DNA from: DASZQY01 sp035548515 | Lineage (GTDB): Bacteria; Pseudomonadota; Alphaproteobacteria; Rhizobiales; Kaistiaceae | DNA length: 64,000 nt | Reading direction: 5' to 3' | Assembly (NCBI GenBank): GCA_035548515.1 | Contig: DASZSW010000016.1 | Location: forward strand, 12,471-76,470 | In this document: piece by piece, positions 17,540-26,173 of the stretch | How the letters are laid out: every line of letters starts with the position of its first letter | How positions within the stretch are numbered: the stretch's first letter is position 1 | The notes under the pieces: model-generated | The model's database searches: none | What the model was told of the DNA's origin: nothing | Seen by the model: the letters and a program-made list of their open reading frames with translations, nothing else | Translations under genes and position numbers: made by a program

Positions 17540-18709
17540 TCAGGCGAGGAACGGTGCGAAACGATCATCCTTGGGATGCTCCAGGACGTCCTTTTGCACA
17601 AGATCCGGATCGACGCCGAGCGCAGCGGTGACGATCGCCGCGTACAGCGAACGCGCGTCGATGGTCGCCTTGAGATCGCGGCCTTCGTAGAGATTTGCCA
17701 GGGTGAGGCCCGGCCAGTCGGCAACGATGCCGCCCTTCTTCAGCGCCCCGCCGACCACGAACGCACAGCTGCCCCAGCCGTGATCGGTGCCGAATGAGCC
17801 GTTCTCCGCCGCCGTGCGACCGAATTCGGTGACCGTGACGACCAGCGTCTTCTTCCAGACGTCCTCGCCGACGCCGTTGCGGAAGATGCCGATCGCCTGA
17901 TCGACCTCCTGCATCTTGGGCACCAGCAACTCGGTCTCCTGCGCGTGCGTGTCGAACCCGACGTCGTCGATCACCGCGACGCGGGGACCGTCCGGCTTCG
18001 CCAGTTTCCGCGCCGCTTGCAGCGCAAGCACGCGGAGGTCCACCGTTATGCCAATGTCCATGGTGGCGTCTTCGCCGAGGCCCGCAGCGACCTTGGTGGC
18101 GAGCTGCGCGCTGTACGGCGCCGTGTCGGGATCGGCAGCCCACAGCGGCGCCAGCTTCTGATAGATCGAGTCCGGCGGATTGCTGATCCACGTCGGGTAT
18201 TGGCTATCCGCCGGATTCTTGCCGCGCAGGATCAGCGGCACGGGCAGCGCCATGCCGATGGAGCGCTGGCCGGAGACATCGAGCGCGCGGCCGAGCCAGC
18301 CGGTGCGCGATGAAAACGGATTGAGCACGCCCGTTTCCATGATGTCCTGCCCCTCGAAATGGGAGCGGCCGGTGTATGGAAACGAGATGCCGTGGACCAG
18401 GAGCGCCTGGTTACTCTGGTAGGCGTCGTGGATTTGCTGGAACGCCGGATGCAGCGCGAAGAATCCGTCGAGCTTCAGCAACCCATCCGGCAGCAGGTGC
18501 TTCCGCTTGCCCTTCAGGCCCGGATCGCCGATCGGCGGCATCGCGGTCAGGCCGTCGATACCGCCGCGCAGCAGGATGACCAGCAGACGCGTGTCGCCGG
18601 CCTCCGCGCCGAAGGCGAGTTCCGGCAAGGCCGCGAAACTGAGGACCGCCGATGCCTGCAGGAACGAGCGCCGCGTCAGGGACTCGAAACAATCGCTGGC
18701 CAGGGGCAT
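17540..18709 (-). CDS. Tat-exported DUF1501 protein
   Basis: A 389-residue DUF1501 protein, a relative of the alkaline-phosphatase/sulfatase fold. A twin-arginine signal is visible ('SLTRRSFLQASAVLSFAALPELAFG', with RRSFLQ at 13-18), so the protein is folded in the cytoplasm and exported. 'LVILLRGGIDGL' and 'GRSHFEGQDIMETG' are typical, with 'TEFGRTAAENGSFGTDHG' providing likely metal ligands near the end. The start follows the DUF1800 stop by eight bases. The pair recurs across many phyla and is often linked to extracellular polymer or substrate handling, but the reaction is unknown. Confidence 0.85.
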   Translation of the reverse strand: MPLASDCFESLTRRSFLQASAVLSFAALPELAFGAEAGDTRLLVILLRGGIDGLTAMPPIGDPGLKGKRKHLLPDGLLKLDGFFALHPAFQQIHDAYQSNQALLVHGISFPYTGRSHFEGQDIMETGVLNPFSSRTGWLGRALDVSGQRSIGMALPVPLILRGKNPADSQYPTWISNPPDSIYQKLAPLWAADPDTAPYSAQLATKVAAGLGEDATMDIGITVDLRVLALQAARKLAKPDGPRVAVIDDVGFDTHAQETELLVPKMQEVDQAIGIFRNGVGEDVWKKTLVVTVTEFGRTAAENGSFGTDHGWGSCAFVVGGALKKGGIVADWPGLTLANLYEGRDLKATIDARSLYAAIVTAALGVDPDLVQKDVLEHPKDDRFAPFLA

Positions 18710-18717
18710 GGACCGCC

Positions 18718-20178
18718 TCAAATCTTCAGAAACTGGGGGCTGGAGAGCAGCATCGCGATTGCGACCGGCCGCGACTCCGCGTGCTGGACCAGGGCGACCA
18801 GCGGCGAGTCCGTGCCTGCCAGGCGGGCCGTGTAATCGGTCAGCGCCTCGACGGACAGGAGGCGGGTCGAAAGCCCGATCCGATAGGCCTGGCGGACGCG
18901 CCGGTCGATCATCTGCTTGGACAGCCAATCGGCGTTGAGCTCCGAAAAGCCGTTGGGCTGCGGACACATGTTCGGCTCCTGGCCGAGCTCCCGACAGACG
19001 AGCTGAACGGACTCTGACCCTCCCGCACCGTCGGCGCCGCCGATCGGCACTGTCGCGCCCGTAAGGCGATAGGCCTGTGCCAGCCAGGTCAACGGCGCGG
19101 CGACCTTTGCCGGCTGAGGACCGGCGCTGAGGACTTCTTCGACCACGGCCGAGTGGACGGCGACAAGATCGCCCTTGGTGTCGACAAACGTTTTCTCGAT
19201 GCGTCCCACGACGTCGTCGGACGGGTAGTCGGCGACGAATGCCCGCGCCAGCTTGAATGCGATGTGGTGGGCGGTGGCGGGGTGGGCGGCAAGATCATCG
19301 ACCAGCTCGCGCAGCATGCCGGAGCCGTCGCCCTGCGGCGTGTACGTCTTGCCCATGATCGTGACGGCGCCGGGCTCGTGGCGGTCGGCGTCGAAGAATA
19401 CGCCGTAGATGTCTTTGCCCCGGCCCTCGATCGTCGTCCCGGCGCGAAACGTCCAGCCGGTGAGCAGCCTTGCCGTCGCGGTCACGTCCGCCTGCGTGTA
19501 GCCGGCGGCGGGGCTGACGCTGTGCAGCTCGAGCAGTTCGCGTGCGAGATTTTCGTTCAGGTCGTGAAACGGGTTCTGGGGATCGCGTCCCTTGCGCGAG
19601 TGGGGGCCGAACGACTCGTTGTTGTTGAGGTACATAAGCATCGCCGGGTTGGCGACGGCGTCGTAAAGCAGGTCGGCGAAGTTTCCCGTCATCCGCTGCC
19701 GGATGGTCCTCAGGTGAGGACCCCAGAATACGCCGAGCTCCAATATCTGGGTCGAGACGGTGAAGTGGTTCGACCAGAATGCCCAGAACCGCTCAAAGAC
19801 CCCCGCCGAGCCGTGCGCGGCGGTGAGGGTCATCGCCAGGCACTCGCCCCAGGCCGGTCCCACCCAATACGGCAGGCTGACCTCGAGGTTGAACTTGCGC
19901 TCGTAATCGACCTGCGGCAGCTTTTTTGCCAGCGGCGTGACGTGGTCCTGGGCCACATGGCCCAGTTCATACGCGTGAGCCCCGCTCTCAAACGTCGCGT
20001 AAAGCTGACCGTAGTCCGGGACCGAAGCGGCTATGTCCTTGCCGGTCGCGTCAACAAAGCCGTAGGGCGGGATGGTCCGGAGCTGGTCCAGCGCCCATTC
20101 GCGTGCTGGCGCGGGCAGCTTCTCGTCGGTCCGCAGCCCGTAGCCAAGCCGACGGGCGAAGAACAGATCCGTGTCCAT
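18718..20178 (-). CDS. DUF1800 protein
   Basis: A 486-residue DUF1800 protein, mostly helical. Recognisable parts are 'FFARRLGYG' at 6-14, 'ERFWAFWSNHFTVS', 'MLMYLNNNESFG', 'NENLARELLELHSV' and 'ELNADWLSKQM'. No signal peptide is obvious at the chosen start, so export may rest on the Tat-bearing DUF1501 partner or on a different start. It is the first gene of the two- or three-gene unit. It starts 82 bp downstream of ndk on the same strand. Function is unknown for the family. Confidence 0.85.
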   Translation of the reverse strand: MDTDLFFARRLGYGLRTDEKLPAPAREWALDQLRTIPPYGFVDATGKDIAASVPDYGQLYATFESGAHAYELGHVAQDHVTPLAKKLPQVDYERKFNLEVSLPYWVGPAWGECLAMTLTAAHGSAGVFERFWAFWSNHFTVSTQILELGVFWGPHLRTIRQRMTGNFADLLYDAVANPAMLMYLNNNESFGPHSRKGRDPQNPFHDLNENLARELLELHSVSPAAGYTQADVTATARLLTGWTFRAGTTIEGRGKDIYGVFFDADRHEPGAVTIMGKTYTPQGDGSGMLRELVDDLAAHPATAHHIAFKLARAFVADYPSDDVVGRIEKTFVDTKGDLVAVHSAVVEEVLSAGPQPAKVAAPLTWLAQAYRLTGATVPIGGADGAGGSESVQLVCRELGQEPNMCPQPNGFSELNADWLSKQMIDRRVRQAYRIGLSTRLLSVEALTDYTARLAGTDSPLVALVQHAESRPVAIAMLLSSPQFLKI

Positions 20179-20261
20179 CTAGACCAAACCCAGCGACCGC
20201 CCGCACCGAGAATGGCAGGACGCGGCCTTGGTTGGCAAGCTTGGCCCGTGCGGCGTTTTAG

Positions 20262-20684
20262 TTAGCCGACGATCTCTATGCCGGAGAACCAGTACGCGAT
20301 CTCCTCGCGCGCCGTCTCGGGCGCATCGGAACCGTGGACGGAATTCTCGCCGATCGAGAGGGCGAATTCCTTGCGGATGGTGCCCGGCGCCGCGTTCGCC
20401 GGATTGGTGGCGCCCATGACTTCGCGGTTCTTCAGCACCGCGCCCTCGCCTTCCAGCACCTGGACGATGGTCGGGCCGCTCGACATGAAGTCGACCAGTT
20501 CGTCGAAGAACGGGCGGCCGCGATGGACGGCGTAGAAGCCCTCCGCCTGCTTGCGGCTCATCCAGACGCGCTTCTGCGCGATGATGCGGAGGCCGGCGCC
20601 TTCCAGCTTGGCGTTGATCGCGCCGGTGAGGTTACGCTTCGTCGCGTCCGGCTTGATCATGGAGAAAGTGCGCTCGACGGCCAT
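20262..20684 (-). CDS. ndk: Nucleoside diphosphate kinase
   Basis: A 140-residue NDK that balances NTP pools by passing phosphate through a histidine. 'MAVERTFSMIKPDA' opens the protein, and the phospho-accepting His117 lies in 'NSVHGSDA'. 'FYAVHRGRPFF' and 'GATNPANAAPGTIR' are standard. In many Rhizobiales ndk lies close to the ABC-F ATPase and holC; here about 5.5 kb of extra genes separate them. Confidence 0.97.
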   Translation of the reverse strand: MAVERTFSMIKPDATKRNLTGAINAKLEGAGLRIIAQKRVWMSRKQAEGFYAVHRGRPFFDELVDFMSSGPTIVQVLEGEGAVLKNREVMGATNPANAAPGTIRKEFALSIGENSVHGSDAPETAREEIAYWFSGIEIVG

Positions 20685-20767
20685 GTGACGTCCCTGTCAT
20701 GCGAAAAAGGTTCGGCGGGTCGCGCTGTTTAGCCCGGCCCGCCGTGTGATCGCAAGATGTCGTCGGC

Positions 20768-21124
20768 TTATTGCGGAATGAGCAGTTCGGTCCCGCTGCC
20801 GTCCTCATCGGCCACCGTCCAGATGCCGTCGAGCGTGCCGTCGTCGCGAATTTCGTAGATCACCAGGCCGACCTTGTCGCCGAGCACGTAGCCGGCAGCC
20901 AGGGCCACGCCATTGCGCATGCAGATGCCGGAGGAATCGGCGCCCACATTCCATGTGATGCGGCACGTCGTGCTCGAGGTGATCTCGATCCTCGCCGTGC
21001 CCTTGTACTTGGATCCGTCCGGATTGGTGCCGCGCACATCGTACTTGCCGCCGACATCGGCAGCCATCGCGCCAGTCGCAAAAGTCGCCGCGAGGAAAGC
21101 CGCGGCAATCGCCGTCCTGATCAT
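20768..21124 (-). CDS. Small secreted protein, unknown function
   Basis: A 118-residue protein with a signal peptide ('MIRTAIAAAFLAATFATGAMA', cleavage before 'ADVGGKYDV'). The mature part resembles a compact beta-rich domain ('GTARIEITSSTTCRITW', 'GYVLGDKVGLVIYEIRDDGTLDGIWTV') with two cysteines. Similar small periplasmic proteins in Rhizobiales are often labelled fibronectin-binding-like without proof. ATG 21124 follows 'GGGAGCGACC'; a longer open frame upstream lacks a signal peptide at its own start. It lies between aqpZ and ndk on the same strand. Confidence 0.65.
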   Translation of the reverse strand: MIRTAIAAAFLAATFATGAMAADVGGKYDVRGTNPDGSKYKGTARIEITSSTTCRITWNVGADSSGICMRNGVALAAGYVLGDKVGLVIYEIRDDGTLDGIWTVADEDGSGTELLIPQ

Positions 21125-21254
21125 GTTGGTCGCTCCCAAGAGTTGATTGGAACCCGATGGGGTCGACGCTAGGCGGGCGCCGCAGCGGCGGCAAGGGCGG
21201 CGATCACAGGGGCCGGCCAATTGGCTCGCGCCAGCCCCTGTTGCCGCAGAATGC

Positions 21255-21965
21255 CTAGTCGGCGGACAGTATCTTGGCGCGGAACGTCCAGCCGGCGATG
21301 GCGCCGCCGATCAGCGGCATGATCAGGAACAGCCAGACCTGCGACAGGCCATGCCCGAAGATCGCCGGGCCCAGGCTGCGCGCCGGGTTCACCGACAGAC
21401 CGGTGACCGGCACGAACGCCAGATGCAGCGCCAGCAGGGTCAGGCCGATGATCAGGCCTGCGGGATGGTGGCTGGTCGATTGCGACGGCTGGGTGACGCC
21501 GAGGATCACGGCGGTGAACAGGAACGTCGCAACAATCTCCACGATGATCGCCGCGACCATCGAGTACCCGCCGAGGTAACCCGGACCCCATCCATTTTCG
21601 CCAAGGCCAGCGGCAGATACGTCGTATCCACCACCTCTGCCGGTCACGATCAGCCACAGGATGACCGCACCGACGATGCCGCCCACGAGCTGTGAGACGA
21701 TGTAGCCGATGGCTTCATTCGTGTTCATGCGGCCTGCCGTCACCATGGCGACGGTCACCGCAGGATTGATGTGGCAGCCGGAGATCGGACCAATCGCGTA
21801 GGCCATCGCCGTCACGGTCAGGCCGAATGCGAAGCCGACGGGCAGGATGCCGAGCGGGAATGTGCCGCCGTATCCGCCGATCACCACCGCGCCACAGCCG
21901 ATAAGGACGAGCACTGCGGTACCGATCAGCTCGGCCAGGTATTTCTTCACGGAACCCGAGATCAT
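21255..21965 (-). CDS. aqpZ: Aquaporin Z
   Basis: A 236-residue water channel. Both NPA boxes are present ('HINPAVT' with NPA 67-69, 'SVNPARS' with NPA 193-195). The selectivity-filter residues His181 and Arg196 keep the spacing seen in E. coli AqpZ, and a Phe lies in 'FAFGLTV'. Together they indicate a water-selective rather than glycerol-conducting pore. Six membrane spans plus two half-helices are visible. A Gly-rich periplasmic loop ('GRGGGYDVSAAGLGENG') is typical. Confidence 0.94.
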   Translation of the reverse strand: MISGSVKKYLAELIGTAVLVLIGCGAVVIGGYGGTFPLGILPVGFAFGLTVTAMAYAIGPISGCHINPAVTVAMVTAGRMNTNEAIGYIVSQLVGGIVGAVILWLIVTGRGGGYDVSAAGLGENGWGPGYLGGYSMVAAIIVEIVATFLFTAVILGVTQPSQSTSHHPAGLIIGLTLLALHLAFVPVTGLSVNPARSLGPAIFGHGLSQVWLFLIMPLIGGAIAGWTFRAKILSAD

Positions 21966-22061
21966 GTTTGCCCCCGCAAAAATGGCGCGGCCGCCAGAGA
22001 ATCAGTCGCCGCGCGATGCGTCCGCCATGCCACAGGCGCCGGTTGCCGTCACGCTCTGGGG

Positions 22062-24392
22062 TTACTGCAGGGGTGCGATCGTGTCGCTGGGAACAAAGCC
22101 GATGGGCTGGCCGCCACGGGCAACCAGCGCCCACGTCCCTTCGGTTTCGAGGACGGCGACCTGCGTGCCCGGCGTCAGCTCATCGCCTTCCGCCGAGGCC
22201 GCACCCGCCTTCTCGTGGAGCTTCACCCGCGCGATGACGACGTGCGTCGGCTTGGCTTCGGCGCTGCCGTCGGCCGGGCTGGCGCCGTTCAGGGCAGCAT
22301 TCAGGTCGAGTTTCTTCAGCGCCGCCTTCACCTGCGCCTCGTCGCCGGCAAGCTTGGCGGCAACGATCTCCGGCCGCACGAGCTGGCCCTGCGCGTCTCC
22401 CAGCGGGAAAACGTCGAGGTTGCGCACCAGCCGGACATCGCCGGCAAAATCGCCTTCGCCGTCCAGGAATCCTTCGGGCGTCATCGCCACCACCGCGCCG
22501 TCATCCAGACGCGCCGTCGTGGTCAGCAAAGCGCCCGTCTTCATCGACCAGCGCCAGACCGTGCCGTTATTCAGCACCGTCGTCAGCGTCTTGCCCTTGT
22601 CGGAAAGGCGCACGAGATCGGGATCGACGTCGTGCATGAACGGCGGCAGCGCCTTGCCCGTTTTCAGGTTCCACAGGCGCAGGCCGCCGTCACGGCCCGC
22701 GACGAACATGGATGCGCCGTCGGGCAGAAAGCCGGCCGCGGTGTTGGTGGTGCCGGTCTTGAAGGTCTTCGCTGCCTTGCCCGTCTTGACGGTCCACAGC
22801 ACGACGTTGCCCTTCTCGTCCGCACCGAGCAGCGTCTTCCCGTCCGGCGAAAAGGCGAGGCTCGCGTAGTCGGCGAGACCGGTAAACGTTTGCGCGCCGG
22901 GCTTGGCGGCGAGAGCGGAGTCGGCGGCGTTCAGCGCGGCGACATTTACGACGCCGTCGCGGTTGGCGGTCGCGTAGAGCTTGCCGTCCGGCGAAAGCGC
23001 GAAGGTGGTGACGCCCTCGTCGAGTTTCGGCCCGGTGACGACAGTGTCGAGCGCGGTCATGTCCAGCGTGCGCAATGTATCGCCGACGCGGATGACGGCG
23101 CGCTTGCCGTCGGCGCTGAACGCGACGGCGCGAATGGTGCCGGCACCAACGTTGAAGTGGGCGATGACCTCGCCGGAGTCGGCGTCCCAGACGTTGACAT
23201 ACCCGGTCGCCTTGCGGTCCTCGGCTCCGACGATGTGTGCGCCGTCGGGCGAAATCGCCGCGACACCGCCGCCATCGAACGTGCGCACGCTGGCCCCGGT
23301 GTCGAGGTTCCACAAGATCATGCTGTCGCGCTGCGGATAGGTGGTGAGGACGAATTCCCCGTCGGCTGTCATGCTGTCGAAAGCGCCGACCAGAGCGCGG
23401 TTGCCGAAGCTGCGGATCACCGAGCCTGTCTCGGCATCCTCGATCCAGATACCGCCGCGCGCGCCGAGCGCCACCGTTTTTCCGTCCGGCGCGAGCGCCT
23501 CGACGTCATCGCCGAAGTCGACGCGCTTTTCCTCCGTGCCGGTCTGGCCATTCCAGACGATGGTTGCGCCGCTGTCATCATCATCCGCCAGCGCGCCGGT
23601 GAGGAAATGCTTGCCGTCCGGAAAAGCGAAAGCCCACGCGTTCCGCTTTGGCGTCATCGCGAAGCTCTGCACCAGCCCGGCCTTCTTGTAGTCCCACAGC
23701 GCGATCGCGCCGTCGTATGTCGGGATCAGCACCCGGGTGCTGTTTGCCACGAACACCGGCGCAACCGTGGTACCCGACGGACCGAATGTCTTGATCGTCT
23801 CCAGGGTGGCAAGGTCGAGCGTGTTGATGGCGGACTGCGAGACCGCGACCAGCACGGCATTCGCCGGATCGATCTTCAGGCCGGCGACAGGAAACCCGAC
23901 GGTCGCCCTCCGCTCTCCCGTGGCGTCGCCGGAGAAGTCCTGGACGATGATAGCGCCGTCGTCATCGCCCGACGCGAGCAGCATGCCATCGGGCGAGAAC
24001 GCCAGCGCACCGACGCTCGTCGTGTGCTCGGTCAACGTGTTGACGTTCTTGCCCGTCGCCACGTTCCAGATACGCACGGTCGTGTCGTCGCTCGCGGAGG
24101 CGAAGTAGGCTCCGTCTTGCGAGAAGGTCAGCGCGGTGATCGCGTCGGTGTGTCCCGCGTACGTGCGGATCAGCTCGCCGGTCGCGACGTCCCACAGCTT
24201 GATCTGGTGGACATAGTCGCCGGTGAGAAGGAACCTGCCGTCCGGTGAATACGTCATGATGTCGGGGGTCGCCGCATGGCCCACCGGCAACGTCACCGTC
24301 ACGGCCGGAGGCGGCGGCGGCGCGGCGGTGCCGGCAAGGGCCGCGGGTGTGGCGAGCAGCAGGGCGACGAATGGCAGAAGCGCGCGGTTCAT
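22062..24392 (-). CDS. Exported WD40-repeat protein with C-terminal SH3-like domain
   Basis: A 776-residue protein with a signal peptide ('MNRALLPFVALLLATPAALAG'). Many WD40-type blades follow ('IKLWDVATGELIRTYAGHTDAI', 'VRIWNVATGKNVNTL', 'MILWNLDTG', 'LRLWNLKTGKALPPF'), enough for two propellers. The last ~60 residues ('VVIARVKLHEKAGAASAEG', 'GTQVAVLETEGTWALVA') look like a bacterial SH3 (SH3b) module ending in 'GFVPSDTIAPL'. I infer a periplasmic binding scaffold, perhaps touching peptidoglycan through the SH3b part. ATG 24392 gives the signal peptide. No catalytic residues are visible, and no neighbour reveals a partner. Confidence 0.75.
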   Translation of the reverse strand: MNRALLPFVALLLATPAALAGTAAPPPPPAVTVTLPVGHAATPDIMTYSPDGRFLLTGDYVHQIKLWDVATGELIRTYAGHTDAITALTFSQDGAYFASASDDTTVRIWNVATGKNVNTLTEHTTSVGALAFSPDGMLLASGDDDGAIIVQDFSGDATGERRATVGFPVAGLKIDPANAVLVAVSQSAINTLDLATLETIKTFGPSGTTVAPVFVANSTRVLIPTYDGAIALWDYKKAGLVQSFAMTPKRNAWAFAFPDGKHFLTGALADDDDSGATIVWNGQTGTEEKRVDFGDDVEALAPDGKTVALGARGGIWIEDAETGSVIRSFGNRALVGAFDSMTADGEFVLTTYPQRDSMILWNLDTGASVRTFDGGGVAAISPDGAHIVGAEDRKATGYVNVWDADSGEVIAHFNVGAGTIRAVAFSADGKRAVIRVGDTLRTLDMTALDTVVTGPKLDEGVTTFALSPDGKLYATANRDGVVNVAALNAADSALAAKPGAQTFTGLADYASLAFSPDGKTLLGADEKGNVVLWTVKTGKAAKTFKTGTTNTAAGFLPDGASMFVAGRDGGLRLWNLKTGKALPPFMHDVDPDLVRLSDKGKTLTTVLNNGTVWRWSMKTGALLTTTARLDDGAVVAMTPEGFLDGEGDFAGDVRLVRNLDVFPLGDAQGQLVRPEIVAAKLAGDEAQVKAALKKLDLNAALNGASPADGSAEAKPTHVVIARVKLHEKAGAASAEGDELTPGTQVAVLETEGTWALVARGGQPIGFVPSDTIAPLQ

Positions 24393-24498
24393 GCCGCAAA
24401 AATGATGGCAGCCGGCCATGCCCGTCCAGCACGCGCGCGCGTATTTTTGCCGGTATGCTGAACGGCGGCGGCATTAACACATGAGAGGAGACGTGACG

Positions 24499-24870
24499 AT
24501 GTCCAGGATTGCGATCCGCCTCGGCCTTGCGGCCGCGGCAATGCTGGCAACGGGCGCGGCCAATGCCGCCAGTTTCAACTGCGCCAAGGCCAAGACGCCG
24601 GATGAAAAGGCTATCTGCGCCAGCCGCGCGCTCTCCGAGCTTGACGTGAAAATGGCTACGCTGTTCGGCGTGCGGATGAAGCTGCCCATGCTGATGGGCG
24701 CACGCGGCGCGGCGCAGGACGAGCAGCACCAGTTTTTGATCGATCGCGGCACCTGCGGGGCCGACAAGGCCTGCATCGGCACCGTCTACCAGCAGCGTAT
24801 CGATACGCTGAATCTGGAACTGGACGACGCCATGCATGACTACTGCATCAAGGTCGGCATCTGCGGGTAG
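24499..24870 (+). CDS. LprI-like/DUF1311 secreted small protein
   Basis: A 123-residue exported protein: the signal peptide ends near 'AMLATGAANAA', and the mature start 'SFNCAKAKTPDEKAICASRALSELD' is typical of the lysozyme-inhibitor LprI N-terminal (DUF1311) group. Six cysteines are spread over the mature part. ATG 24499 is preceded by GAGGAGA; the ATG at 24481 lies upstream of that ribosome site and is rejected. Some relatives protect against host or environmental lysozyme, but most are untested. It diverges from the WD40 gene across about 105 bp. Confidence 0.65.
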   Translation: MSRIAIRLGLAAAAMLATGAANAASFNCAKAKTPDEKAICASRALSELDVKMATLFGVRMKLPMLMGARGAAQDEQHQFLIDRGTCGADKACIGTVYQQRIDTLNLELDDAMHDYCIKVGICG

Positions 24871-24939
24871 GCGCTCGCGAGCCCTTGCGGTTGATCTGCG
24901 GCGGGGCCACAAAGCCGCTCCCGCCGCATCGCGTTTGCC

Positions 24940-26124
24940 ATGTCCGACACCCAGACCTCCTCCGCCACCGGCTCGCTGATCCAGCCGATCTCCTCCGGTC
25001 TGCTCGCCGCGGTGGTTGGCTTCGCCAGCTCCTTCGCGGTGGTGCTGGCGGGCTACACGGCGGCCGGCGCCACGCCGGCGCAAGCCGCCTCCGGCCTGTT
25101 CGCCATCTGCCTCGGCCAGGGCATCCTTGGTGTCGTGTTCGCGACATGGACGCGCATGCCGATCACGATTGCCTGGTCGACACCCGGCGCCGCGTTGCTG
25201 ATCGCAACCGGCACGCCGGCCGGCGGTTATCCCGTGGCGGTCGGCTGCTACCTCGTGGCGGCGGCGCTCATCATCGTCGCGGGCATCTGGCGCCCGTTTG
25301 GCCGCGCAGTCGCGTCGATCCCCCTGTCCATCGCGGGCGCGATGCTCGCCGGTGTCCTGCTCGAGCTGTGCCTCGCTCCCGTCCACGCTGTCGTCGCGGC
25401 CCCAGCCCTGGCGCTGCCCATCGTGGCGGCCTGGGCGATCGCGCTCCGTTTCACGCGCGCCTATGCCATCCCCATCGCGGTGGTGGTGACGGCGCTGGTG
25501 GTTGCCGCCACGACGACGCTGCCACCGGCCTCGGCCGAGACGCTGCTTCCCCATCCCGTCTTCGTCATGCCGTCGCTGACGCTCACCGCGCTGGTCGGCA
25601 TCGCGGTGCCTCTGTTCATCGTCACGATGGCGACGCAGAACGTCCCCGGCCTCGCTGTGCTCACCGTCAATGGATACCGGCCTCCGGTCGGGCCTATCTT
25701 CGTATGGACCGGCATCGGCAGCATCGGCACGGCGCTGATCGGCGGGCACTCGCTAAATCTTGCCGCGATTACCGCCGCGATTTGCGCCGGGCCCGATGCC
25801 CACCCCAATCCGGCGCGGCGGTGGATCGCGTCGGTCGCCTGCGGTCTTGCGTACATCGCCGTGGCCTTCGGCGCGACGTTCGCCACGGCCTTCGTCACCG
25901 CCTCGCCGCCGCTGCTGGTCGAGGCCGTCGCCGGGCTTGCGCTTCTCGGCGCCCTTGGTGCGGCCCTGTCATCGGCCGTGTCAAAGGAGGACGAACGCGT
26001 CCCGGCGCTGGTGACGTTCGTAACGGCCGCCTCGGGCGTGTCGTTTCTGGGCATCGGCGCGGCGTTCTGGGGCCTGATTGCCGGGCTGGCGCTGCTGGGC
26101 CTGCTCAAGTGGCGTCCCGCCTAG
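24940..26124 (+). CDS. BenE-family (benzoate:H+) transporter
   Basis: A 394-residue polytopic membrane protein with about 12 hydrophobic segments. 'AGYTAAGATPAQAASGLFAICLGQG', 'ITIAWSTPGAALL' and 'MATQNVPGLAVLTVNGYRPP' are the BenE family marks. Benzoate is the substrate of the founding member; here no aromatic-degradation genes lie nearby, so the substrate is open. It starts 69 bp after the LprI-like gene and 49 bp before the ABC-F gene, all on one strand. Confidence 0.85.
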   Translation: MSDTQTSSATGSLIQPISSGLLAAVVGFASSFAVVLAGYTAAGATPAQAASGLFAICLGQGILGVVFATWTRMPITIAWSTPGAALLIATGTPAGGYPVAVGCYLVAAALIIVAGIWRPFGRAVASIPLSIAGAMLAGVLLELCLAPVHAVVAAPALALPIVAAWAIALRFTRAYAIPIAVVVTALVVAATTTLPPASAETLLPHPVFVMPSLTLTALVGIAVPLFIVTMATQNVPGLAVLTVNGYRPPVGPIFVWTGIGSIGTALIGGHSLNLAAITAAICAGPDAHPNPARRWIASVACGLAYIAVAFGATFATAFVTASPPLLVEAVAGLALLGALGAALSSAVSKEDERVPALVTFVTAASGVSFLGIGAAFWGLIAGLALLGLLKWRPA

Positions 26125-26173
26125 CCGAACGGCCCTTGCTCCTCGCCGTCCTTCGCGGCACAAACCCGCCGCC

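Noticed and set aside
21771..24248. 825-codon plus-strand frame opposite aqpZ and the WD40 gene
   Set aside because: Antisense shadow; composition is Arg/Gly/Asp-rich without motifs.
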